IMG/VR virus record: IMGVR_UViG_3300042544_000985
Location: 1 to 37,235 of that record
DNA length: 37,235 nucleotides
Source: a virus
Direction: 5' to 3' (one strand)
The stretch's first letter is position 1, and each line of letters opens with the position of its first letter. The notes under the pieces were generated by a model, which was not told the DNA's origin, made no database searches, and worked only from the letters and a program-made list of their open reading frames with translations. A program made the translations under genes and the position numbers. Shown here one piece after another: positions 12,866-19,015 of this stretch.

Positions 12866-12929
12866 CTCTCTTAAACCTCTCTTAAATGTCTAATAAATGT
12901 CTAATAAATGTCTAATAAATGTCTAATAA
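12866..12929 (+). repeat. 11-bp tandem repeat carrying start codons before thyX
   Basis: Four exact copies of ATGTCTAATAA start at 12886, 12897, 12908 and 12919. They are preceded by two related copies of CTCTCTTAAA at the same 11-bp spacing (12866, 12877). Each unit has an ATG; the first three open frames of only 8 to 9 codons, and the fourth is in frame with thyX. Confidence 0.85.
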
Positions 12930-12930
12930 A

Positions 12931-13575
12931 ATGAAAGTAGAACTTTTAGAAATATTTGGAAACGATGACATGGTAGCAACGGCCGCCCGCGTTTCATTCG
13001 GCAAGGAAGCCAGCAATTACACTGTGGAGCAAAATGAGAAGCTGATAAAATACCTTGCAGAGCACAATCACACCTCTCCATTTCGCCATCCACAATTACA
13101 ATACCGGATAACCTGCCCTATTTATGTAGAAAGGCAATTATTTAAGCACCAGGTAGGATTGACTGCTAATAGTATATCTGGAAGGTATGTAGATTTTAAA
13201 GATAATTATTACAAGATAGATAATTTCAGAATTCAAAGTAAAAGTAGTAAGCAAGGCAGCGGAGAAGATTTAAAGCCATTTTATAACTATGAAGCACAAA
13301 GGATTCAAAACCTTGTAATAGATTATTGTTCTAATGCTTATAAAGAATTACTTGAACTTGGTGTAGCAAAGGAACAGGCGCGTACTATTTTACCTTTAAA
13401 TTTGGAAACTACTTTTATCTGGACAGGAAGTTTATTAGCTTACATTAATTTTTGGAAGCTAAGAATCACAAGAGATACACAAGCCGAAACAATGCAAATA
13501 GCCCAGGATATGCTACATGAATTAAAGTTACGCACAAATAGTTTTGAGCATTCACTAAAAGCATTTCATATATGA
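12931..13575 (+). CDS. thyX: Flavin-dependent thymidylate synthase
   Basis: 214 residues from MKVELLEIFG. An in-frame ATG in the last repeat unit (12919) would add MSNK. ThyX signatures are clear: HTSPFRHPQLQYRITCPIYVERQL, then NSISGRY with the catalytic-region serine, EQARTILPLNLETTFIWTGSL, and FWKLRITRDTQAETMQIA. The enzyme makes dTMP from dUMP using FAD, NADPH and methylene-tetrahydrofolate. The usual RHR of the ThyX motif reads KHQ here (FKHQVG), a notable change in residues that contact dUMP and FAD. It leads a nucleotide cluster with the genes at 13572 and 14131; its stop overlaps the next ATG. The repeats before it may tune translation. Confidence 0.92.
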   Translation: MKVELLEIFGNDDMVATAARVSFGKEASNYTVEQNEKLIKYLAEHNHTSPFRHPQLQYRITCPIYVERQLFKHQVGLTANSISGRYVDFKDNYYKIDNFRIQSKSSKQGSGEDLKPFYNYEAQRIQNLVIDYCSNAYKELLELGVAKEQARTILPLNLETTFIWTGSLLAYINFWKLRITRDTQAETMQIAQDMLHELKLRTNSFEHSLKAFHI

Positions 13576-13901
13576 AAAATTTTGATGAAATTAGAGGTCT
13601 TCGCTATAACTCCGATAAACTCCGCTACGACCTTATCCCTCCTATTGCCAACCGTGAATATGCAAAAGTATGGACACAGGCATTAGGTAAATATCCAGAG
13701 GGGAATTGGGAAAAAGGTATGCCATGGACAGAGGTAATAGCCAGTGCAATGAGGCACCTGGAAGCGATAAGGCTGGGAGAAGATATAGATGCAGAATCGG
13801 GACTACTTCACGCTGCACACTTACAGGCTAATGCTGCAATGCTCACCGAATATTATTTTACTAAACAAGATTTTGATAACCGTAAAAAATACGAGAAATG
13901 A
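13572..13901 (+). CDS. DUF5664 family protein (putative dATP/dGTP diphosphohydrolase)
   Basis: 109 residues matching the DUF5664 pattern: LRYNSDKLRYDLIPPIANREYAKV, GKYPEGNWEKGMPW, ASAMRHLEAIRLGEDIDAESGLLHAAHLQANAAML. This all-helical MazG-like fold has been named dATP/dGTP diphosphohydrolase. The acidic and His residues (E and D in GEDIDAESG, RH, HAAH) are as expected for a metal site. Between ThyX and dCTP deaminase it probably helps set dNTP ratios. The ATGA overlaps on both sides point to coupled translation. Confidence 0.85.
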   Translation: MKNFDEIRGLRYNSDKLRYDLIPPIANREYAKVWTQALGKYPEGNWEKGMPWTEVIASAMRHLEAIRLGEDIDAESGLLHAAHLQANAAMLTEYYFTKQDFDNRKKYEK

Positions 13902-14134
13902 AACAAACGGCAGTTGAATATTTATTACAAGAATTTAGTGAAATTATTGGAAGAGTTAATTTTACAGTTACGCAAGACTTATTTATAAGAGATGCCGTTA
14001 TAAAAGCCAAAGAAATGGAAAAGGAGAATATAAAACAAGCTTACAATGATGGTAAAGCGGCTGTTATACACATTGAAAATAATATGTCCCTTGAAGAATA
14101 TTACAATAAAACTTTTAAAAACAAAATAAAATGA
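13898..14134 (+). CDS. Small phage protein with MKQTAVEYL start
   Basis: 78 residues. The pattern MKQTAVEYLLQEF, then VIKAKEMEKENIKQAYNDGK and SLEEYYNKTF is common in small proteins of Bacteroidota phages. The AKEMEK helix resembles the AKQCAL helix of the TPKEKA proteins, so a distant relation is possible. ATGA overlaps link it to both neighbours. Function unknown. Confidence 0.78.
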   Translation: MKQTAVEYLLQEFSEIIGRVNFTVTQDLFIRDAVIKAKEMEKENIKQAYNDGKAAVIHIENNMSLEEYYNKTFKNKIK

Positions 14135-14664
14135 TTTTAACCGACAAGACAATTAACGACGAAATTAGCGAAGGTAACATCGTAATTGAGCCATTTAACC
14201 CTAACAATTTAGGAAGTAATTCTTATGACCTTACCTTGTCAAATAGCTTAGTTCTTTATACTGAAAGTGTATTAGATGTAAGAAAGAAGAATCTTAGCGC
14301 ACCGATGGTGATTCCTCCGGAAGGATTAATATTGCAGCCTAATGTTATTTACCTTGCCTCTACTGTCGAATATACGGAGACACTGCGCCATGTGCCAATT
14401 TTGCAAGGGAAATCAAGCCTCGGAAGATTAGGATTATTTGTTCATGTTACTGCCGGCTTTGGAGATGTTGGCTTTAAAGGATTTTGGACATTAGAACTTA
14501 TTGCAGTGCAAAGAATTAGGATTTATCCAGGAATGAAGATTGCCCAAATTGTTTACCATGAAATTAGCGAGATGCCGAAAGTTACTTATGATAAAAAAGA
14601 AGATGCTAAATATTCTAATCAAGGCAGTGAACCAGTAGCAAGTAAAAATTATTTAAATAAATAA
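14131..14664 (+). CDS. dcd: dCTP deaminase
   Basis: 177 residues of the dCTP deaminase/dUTPase fold. GKSSLGRLGLFVHVTAG (93-109) and GFKGFWTLELIAVQ (114-127) hold the active-site Ser 95, Arg 99 and Glu 122. The N-terminal LTDKTINDEISEGNIVIEPF and the SNSYDLTL strand fit the family. It turns dCTP into dUTP, feeding dUMP to ThyX in the same operon. A separate dUTPase was not seen; whether this is a bifunctional dCTP deaminase/dUTPase cannot be told by eye. The usual IDPGF segment reads GDVGF. The length is normal for the family. Confidence 0.9.
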   Translation: MILTDKTINDEISEGNIVIEPFNPNNLGSNSYDLTLSNSLVLYTESVLDVRKKNLSAPMVIPPEGLILQPNVIYLASTVEYTETLRHVPILQGKSSLGRLGLFVHVTAGFGDVGFKGFWTLELIAVQRIRIYPGMKIAQIVYHEISEMPKVTYDKKEDAKYSNQGSEPVASKNYLNK

Positions 14665-14666
14665 AG

Positions 14667-14783
14667 ATGAGTGAAGAAAATAAAGAATTGGCAAACATGG
14701 CAGCTAAAGGCATTGTCACCGTTGGTGGAGTAGTAACTGCTTTATGGATTATTTACTATTTATACGATTTATTATGGAAGTAG
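14667..14783 (+). CDS. Single-pass membrane miniprotein
   Basis: 38 residues, MSEENKELANMAAKG followed by one hydrophobic helix (IVTVGGVVTALWIIYYLYDLLW) and a Lys end. It starts 2 nt after the dcd stop with AAAG before the ATG. The Gly/Val face and the aromatic second half could support oligomers, as in small holins or toxins, but the length alone does not prove function. Confidence 0.65.
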   Translation: MSEENKELANMAAKGIVTVGGVVTALWIIYYLYDLLWK

Positions 14784-14785
14784 AA

Positions 14786-14956
14786 ATGAATAAATATGTC
14801 ATCAAATATGAGGATGGCAAAAGCGTATCAGTAAGCGCAAAGAACCTTGAAGAAGCTATTGATAGGTTTAAAGAATTGCGGATTGAAACTGCAACAAAAG
14901 AAATAAGGGTTATGTCATCCTGGGAGATGTTTAATAAAAACAAACCAAAAATTTAG
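14786..14956 (+). CDS. Hypothetical small protein
   Basis: 56 residues from MNKYVIKYEDGKSVSVSAKNLEEAIDRFKELRI, a strand-strand-helix arrangement. An upstream ATG (14744) would overlap the membrane miniprotein by 40 nt and add an odd hydrophobic leader, so the ATG 2 nt after its stop is preferred. It is the last gene before a terminator. No family recognised. Confidence 0.6.
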   Translation: MNKYVIKYEDGKSVSVSAKNLEEAIDRFKELRIETATKEIRVMSSWEMFNKNKPKI

Positions 14957-14986
14957 GTATTTTAAGCATAAGTAGCAATTATTTAG

Positions 14987-15017
14987 GTGCTAAGATTATT
15001 TCTTAGCACTTTTTTTT
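14987..15017 (+). terminator. Rho-independent terminator
   Basis: Perfect 8-bp stem GTGCTAAG/CTTAGCAC (14987-14994 with 15002-15009), a 7-nt loop and eight T. It closes the nucleotide-metabolism operon. Confidence 0.92.
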
Positions 15018-15060
15018 ATAATTATTTTACATAAATATATACAACTTATTTATTTTATAT

Positions 15061-15068
15061 TACTTTTG
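15061..15068 (+). promoter_or_regulatory. Candidate promoter -7 element
   Basis: TACTTTTG matches TAnnTTTG exactly and follows a terminator. The predicted start near 15075 leaves only about 4 nt before ATG 15079 but about 30 nt before ATG 15106, which is one reason to prefer the latter. No clear -33 box is present. Confidence 0.5.
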
Positions 15069-15105
15069 TAATGTCATTATGACAATCACTAAACACCACA
15101 ACAAA

Positions 15106-16050
15106 ATGAAAAGAAATTTTAACAATCAAACTTTTGAATGGCTATTTAATGACATCGCCTCATCCATGCCAAAGATTATTTTTGTAGGTATTATTTTAAC
15201 TTACCTTATCACAGCTGCACTAAATGTGTACTTCCTTCCACTTCCTCTACTGCTCTCTATCCCTGCCTCTCTTATGTTGCAGTTTGGCAGATTTGCGATT
15301 GTGTTTATTGACTTTTTAAATCCAAGTGAGAAAAGATCACCTTATCCTGCCAAGGTTGCTGCAGGTGCTACCGTAGTTGCATTGTTAGAATTGTATTTTT
15401 CTATTCAAGGTCAAAGCACTGGTGCAGAATTTTACGCAATGTTTATTTTTATAGGCACTGTTATTTGCTTTGGATATTTTTTAGAGATTCAATTTATCGA
15501 GAAGGGTATAGAAGCCTACGGTATTGGCATGAAAGCACCAAGAAAGCGCAATACAACGAAGAAGGAAAAAGAGCCCGTTAAAATGAACACTACAGTGCGT
15601 AGTGTACAATTATCATTAGCTATTATGTTAGTATTGGCAGTAACTACTGTAAATGGGCAGAATAATCACTTTATGGCATATAACACCATGAGCCTTGAAA
15701 AGATAGGAGATAAGATGCTGGAAAGATGCTATTATAGTGAAGCTGATGATAGCTACACAGTTGATACTATTCACTATGATATGTTAGATGGCATAAACTT
15801 GTGGGATGGTTATTCAAGGACTACTTATGATAACTGCTTATTCATGACTTTTGGAACACAGCAATTAGAATATTTTCCACTAATGGGAATATGGAAGCAT
15901 GGTAAAAAATACTATGACTATCATGGTTTACTAAAATTTGTAAGTAAATACGTTAAACGTAACTTCTTAAATAAAAAGATAAATTATGATGAAATTCGTA
16001 GGCATAGATCCAGCCATGAGGCTAAATGGTTTGGCAGTATGCGTGATTGA
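15106..16050 (+). CDS. Multi-pass membrane protein with an exported C-terminal domain
   Basis: 314 residues from MKRNFNNQTFEW (an in-frame ATG at 15079 is less likely, being almost on the RNA start). Hydrophobic segments follow at about 24-45, 49-75, 85-105, 110-132 and 168-186. The last (SLAIMLVLAVTTVNGQ) reads as a signal peptide with Gln at +1, and an in-frame ATG (15583) sits just before it. The C-terminal 125 residues are soluble and aromatic-rich (RCYYSEADDSYTVDTIHYDML). It may be one anchored protein or two products from alternative starts. Its N-terminal NNxTFEW motif is shared with the glucosaminidase at 2120. No family recognised; a superinfection-exclusion role is only a guess. Confidence 0.62.
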   Translation: MKRNFNNQTFEWLFNDIASSMPKIIFVGIILTYLITAALNVYFLPLPLLLSIPASLMLQFGRFAIVFIDFLNPSEKRSPYPAKVAAGATVVALLELYFSIQGQSTGAEFYAMFIFIGTVICFGYFLEIQFIEKGIEAYGIGMKAPRKRNTTKKEKEPVKMNTTVRSVQLSLAIMLVLAVTTVNGQNNHFMAYNTMSLEKIGDKMLERCYYSEADDSYTVDTIHYDMLDGINLWDGYSRTTYDNCLFMTFGTQQLEYFPLMGIWKHGKKYYDYHGLLKFVSKYVKRNFLNKKINYDEIRRHRSSHEAKWFGSMRD

Positions 16051-16525
16051 TGATAAAAAAGTATATTTTGGAAGGTATAAGAATCTGGCTGCATGGATAA
16101 TGGATAGCCTTACATGGGAGAGAGATTGTGCTATTTGTGTAGAAGATTCTTCCCTCCAAAATATCACTTTTCGTAAACACGCAAATGTAAAAGCAAGTAA
16201 CAAGATTAGCCGAAACGTAGGCATGAATCAAGGAGCATCCAGGACTATCATTGACTTATTAGAATTAAATGGCCATAAAGTAAAAGGTATTTCACCGCAG
16301 CACAAAGGCAGCAAATGGACTATTGATTACTGTATGTCAGTCATAAAAGCAATGAAGTTAGAGGTGCATGGGAATAAAAAACTATCTCAAGACGAAATAG
16401 ACGCTTTTCAAATAGCGTTAATTTCTAAAACTTATTACGAAAATGATGCAAGAGTTGGTTGTAAAAAAGAAACTCCAACGGTTGAACCTGGCATACATGG
16501 AGGAGACAATGAGACGAAAGATTAA
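15986..16525 (+). CDS. RuvC-like Holliday junction resolvase
   Basis: 179 residues. RNase H-fold acidic residues appear in order: FVGIDPAMRLNGLAV (Asp 8), AICVEDSS (Glu 53), then DEIDAFQIAL (Asp 136 and Asp 139). In between is a long basic segment with KASNKISRNVGMNQGASR, typical of phage RuvC-like crossover endonucleases. It would resolve branched DNA before packaging. It overlaps the end of the preceding gene by 65 nt; two ATG codons in a row make the start slightly uncertain. The last 20 residues are Gly/Glu/Thr-rich and poorly conserved in look. Confidence 0.83.
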   Translation: MMKFVGIDPAMRLNGLAVCVIDDKKVYFGRYKNLAAWIMDSLTWERDCAICVEDSSLQNITFRKHANVKASNKISRNVGMNQGASRTIIDLLELNGHKVKGISPQHKGSKWTIDYCMSVIKAMKLEVHGNKKLSQDEIDAFQIALISKTYYENDARVGCKKETPTVEPGIHGGDNETKD

Positions 16526-16616
16526 TTATTTTTACGTCGATTATTTAGCCACCAGGATACGACAAGAAGAAACTAAGCTAACACTTTTAAAAATAAACAG
16601 TAATGGAAGCAACTAA
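16509..16616 (+). CDS. Possible small basic protein overlapping two genes
   Basis: 35 residues beginning MRRKINYFYVDYLATRIRQEE. Its ATG has an AGGAG box 3 nt upstream, unusual in this genome, where A-rich leaders prevail. It overlaps the resolvase end by 17 nt and the next gene by 14 nt, bridging an otherwise 77-nt gap. The peptide is basic and amphipathic. It may be real or a coupling device. Confidence 0.4.
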   Translation: MRRKINYFYVDYLATRIRQEETKLTLLKINSNGSN

Positions 16617-16881
16617 ATTTTTAAAAACTAACGAAATTAATCAAGGTTTAATAATGGTTGAGAAATACCCTAAACCGATTAATAAAAATAATGTTGTAAA
16701 TACTAATAGTGGTATATTGCAATTTTACTCCGGCAACGATGGCTCTGGAAGGAAATTTTTAGAGTACATGAATCCTGAGAGAATGTTAGCTATATTATTT
16801 ATGATTATAAATAATACTAGTGAAAAAGATGAAGTAAAAGTAAAAGCATCTAATATGTTTAAAAAGATATTAAAGACATAG
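16603..16881 (+). CDS. Hypothetical protein, last rightward gene
   Basis: 92 residues. The centre ILQFYSGNDGSGRKFLEYMNPERMLAILFMIINN looks like a compact alpha/beta or helical unit. It is basic at the C-terminus (KVKASNMFKKILK). No family recognised. A terminator begins 30 nt downstream, where the leftward late genes also end. Confidence 0.65.
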   Translation: MEATKFLKTNEINQGLIMVEKYPKPINKNNVVNTNSGILQFYSGNDGSGRKFLEYMNPERMLAILFMIINNTSEKDEVKVKASNMFKKILKT

Positions 16882-16910
16882 GTTAGTGGTGAGTAATAGT
16901 GTTTTGTTTG

Positions 16911-16939
16911 GCCGCAGGTGTTATTCCTGCGGCTTTTTT
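16911..16939 (+). terminator. Terminator between the converging units
   Basis: Perfect 8-bp stem GCCGCAGG/CCTGCGGC (16911-16918 with 16926-16933), a 7-nt loop and six T, for rightward transcription. On the leftward side the stem is followed by CAAACAAAAC with no U run, so it would stop leftward RNA poorly. It is the only gap between the last early gene and the amidase. Confidence 0.9.
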
Positions 16940-16940
16940 A

Positions 16941-17600
16941 TTACCACTCCACACCTTGCGCAATGGCATATTCAAGAATGCCCTTTGCGTGAGCTTTAGC
17001 TATTGCCTCTTGCCATTCTCTGTCAATCATTAACACAGCATCGTTATAATTGGTAAAGAATCCATTCTCTGTTAAAACGGCTGGCACCTTTGTAGCCGTG
17101 AGCATTTGAAACCTTGCTTCTTTATCAAGGTCACCATCACTGTAATCATGCCTATGCACCCATCCAGGCGTAGCATCTTTTATTTCATTGCCTATCATGG
17201 TAGCAAGGAGATCCGACTTTGTTTCACCGGGAGAGGTAAACACTTCCCATCCTCTGGCAGTTGTTGAAGCTGCGGCATTGCCGTGAATGGAAACAAGTAT
17301 AGTTGCTTTGCCTAATGTAGAATAGCTATTTACAAGCTGGCATCGTTTGTTAAGTGATGTATCATTGATAGGTTCATATACTGGCTTAACTTGAAAACCA
17401 TAATCAATAAGAAACTGCTCAAGAAAATTGGCAACGGAGCGATTAAACACACCCTCAAAAAACCATCCATAGGAATGGAATTTACCATGTTTATGTTGGA
17501 AGCATTTAGAAGGATAGGTAACATATTTATCAGGCCCTATACCTTTTCTTAACCCACCATGCCCAGCATCCACGCATACTACAAAATCATTTGCTTTCAT
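16941..17600 (-). CDS. N-acetylmuramoyl-L-alanine amidase endolysin
   Basis: 219 residues of the Amidase_3 family. Zinc ligands His 14 (VDAGHGG), Glu 49 (FFEGVFNR) and His 106 (VSIHGNA) and the catalytic Glu 177 (LTENGFFTN) are all in place. It cuts the amide between MurNAc and the stem peptide. There is no signal peptide and no cell-wall-binding domain, so it should be cytoplasmic and depend on the holin encoded two genes upstream (17981-18385). It is the last gene of the late operon, consistent with lysis. Confidence 0.93.
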   Translation of the reverse strand: MKANDFVVCVDAGHGGLRKGIGPDKYVTYPSKCFQHKHGKFHSYGWFFEGVFNRSVANFLEQFLIDYGFQVKPVYEPINDTSLNKRCQLVNSYSTLGKATILVSIHGNAAASTTARGWEVFTSPGETKSDLLATMIGNEIKDATPGWVHRHDYSDGDLDKEARFQMLTATKVPAVLTENGFFTNYNDAVLMIDREWQEAIAKAHAKGILEYAIAQGVEW

Positions 17601-17617
17601 ATTTTTTATTATTTTTA

Positions 17618-17645
17618 AGGGGAATAGAAATCAATCTACTCCCCT
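17618..17645 (-). other. Hairpin just upstream of the amidase start
   Basis: AGGGGA (17618-17623) pairs with TCCCCT (17640-17645), extended inward by ATAG/CTAT-like pairs after one mismatch. In the leftward mRNA it lies about 18 nt before the amidase ATG and has no U run, so it is more likely a processing or mRNA-stabilising element than a terminator. Confidence 0.4.
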
Positions 17646-17676
17646 CGGCTGCCTAAGGTAGCGAATCCTGCTGCGC

Positions 17677-17970
17677 CTATAACTTGAATCCGATTAATGC
17701 AAAAGCCGCACTAATGATTGATAACTTTGCAGGTAATTTTACCTCAATTTCCTTCCCAGCGCATTCCCTCGATGTCTCCTTTATCTTATCCCAAATGATT
17801 TGAGCAAGTTGGATATATTCCCTCCACGTGAATTTCACCTTGTTGCCTTCAAGATGAACGTTTATTTCACTTGCCAGCTCCGCAAAGTTCATCGAATAAC
17901 AAGCAACATCACCCATTGGTGACTTTATTCCATCTGCATTTTTCAATGCCTCTTTTAAATTAGTCTGCAT
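17677..17970 (-). CDS. Hypothetical protein in the lysis cassette
   Basis: 97 residues. The centre (CYSMNFAELASEINVHLEGNKVKFTWREYIQLAQIIWDKI) looks mixed alpha/beta and the end (KLSIISAAFALIGFKL) is mildly hydrophobic but lacks a charged flank for a clear membrane helix. It lies between holin and amidase, so a lysis-control or accessory role is possible. No family recognised. Confidence 0.65.
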   Translation of the reverse strand: MQTNLKEALKNADGIKSPMGDVACYSMNFAELASEINVHLEGNKVKFTWREYIQLAQIIWDKIKETSRECAGKEIEVKLPAKLSIISAAFALIGFKL

Positions 17971-17980
17971 ATTATTTATT

Positions 17981-18385
17981 TTAACGATTAAAAAAACGTG
18001 TGATTAAAACGCCAAGGTTTACGCCTGTAATGCGTTTAATATTTTCCGAAATAGAATAAAGCTCCACCGTTGCAATCAAGAACGCTGCCATGTACGTAAT
18101 GTTGAATGGAAGGCTAAACGTATTCCTTGCACCCTCGAATATGAGTATAGCGCAAAAATACACTATTATTTTTTCTATTGTACGGTAAAGTCCACGGCTG
18201 TTTATCTTTTGCCCTTCTTTCTTTGCTGCAATGATACCCGTTCCCATGTCAGCAAAAACCACAAAAATTGTAAAAATTAAAAATCCCTTTATTGGTACGA
18301 AAAACGAAAAAATATATCCACAGCAAATCGCGTATGTTATTTTCTCCCATCCAAGGTGCAAAAAGTTTATTAAGGTTGTTTTCAT
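17981..18385 (-). CDS. Phage holin (toxin secretion/phage lysis holin family)
   Basis: 134 residues with hydrophobic segments at about 17-50, 75-88 and 95-110. The diagnostic stretch is FADMGTGIIAAKKEGQKINSRGLYRTIEKII (about 44-74), found in the Phage_holin_4 family, where an acidic residue precedes TGI and Ser-Arg precedes the third helix. It would open the inner membrane at lysis and release the amidase. Its start overlaps the stop of the upstream gene by 4 nt. Confidence 0.85.
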   Translation of the reverse strand: MKTTLINFLHLGWEKITYAICCGYIFSFFVPIKGFLIFTIFVVFADMGTGIIAAKKEGQKINSRGLYRTIEKIIVYFCAILIFEGARNTFSLPFNITYMAAFLIATVELYSISENIKRITGVNLGVLITRFFNR

Positions 18386-18996
18386 CGAGTTACTTTTAAC
18401 TGCCTCAAAATTACTTTGCCATCCTGTGAAATATACCTATTTTTTGCCTCCTCCCAATACAGGTCAACAAATTGTCCTAACACTGGATAACTTATTAATC
18501 GTATCGCAAACTTTGAAAATACAATAGCATTTTTTGGCGTTGAACCTTCGACAATGTACCTGAATGCACTTGTATTTTTATTGTAATTAAAGTCAACGGC
18601 TGCCGTTATTCCAAGTGACGTTATTTGCCATTTGTTATCTGTGTAAAATGCCTCATTGTTTTTTAAAATAGTATCCAATGGATTTTTGCCCGTCAATTCT
18701 TGAATGTTATTATTCTCTCTTATGGCTGCCGTTGTTTTCCTTCCGAAGTCATAATAAGCAATTACCTTGTCAGCAAAGTTATTTGCATTGTTTTCAAAAC
18801 TTGCCATAGCACCATTATATAGTTGACTTGTATCACCAATAATGGAAGCCTTTTCGTAATACCCACCGTCTGTATAATCTGCACGGTAAATAAGGTAATA
18901 AGCATTGTCAATAATTTTAACATACGATGTATCAAAAGTGATAGATTGTGCACTTAATTGAGATACAAATAATAAAAAGAAAATGATTTGTTTCAT
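18382..18996 (-). CDS. Exported protein, unknown function (possible lysis accessory)
   Basis: 204 residues from MKQIIFFLLFVSQLSAQS, a clean signal peptide with signal-peptidase I cleavage after LSA and Gln at +1. The longer frame (to 19116) overlaps the tail fibre gene by 101 nt and is rejected. The mature protein is soluble, Asn/Tyr/Thr-rich and mixed alpha/beta (IIDNAYYLIYRADYTDGGYYEKAS, then AAVDFNYNKNTSAFRYI). It lies between fibre and holin, so it may act in the periplasm at lysis, taking a spanin-like place, but there is no lipobox. No family recognised. Confidence 0.68.
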   Translation of the reverse strand: MKQIIFFLLFVSQLSAQSITFDTSYVKIIDNAYYLIYRADYTDGGYYEKASIIGDTSQLYNGAMASFENNANNFADKVIAYYDFGRKTTAAIRENNNIQELTGKNPLDTILKNNEAFYTDNKWQITSLGITAAVDFNYNKNTSAFRYIVEGSTPKNAIVFSKFAIRLISYPVLGQFVDLYWEEAKNRYISQDGKVILRQLKVTR

Positions 18997-19015
18997 GTTT
19001 ATTTTTTTAAGTTTA

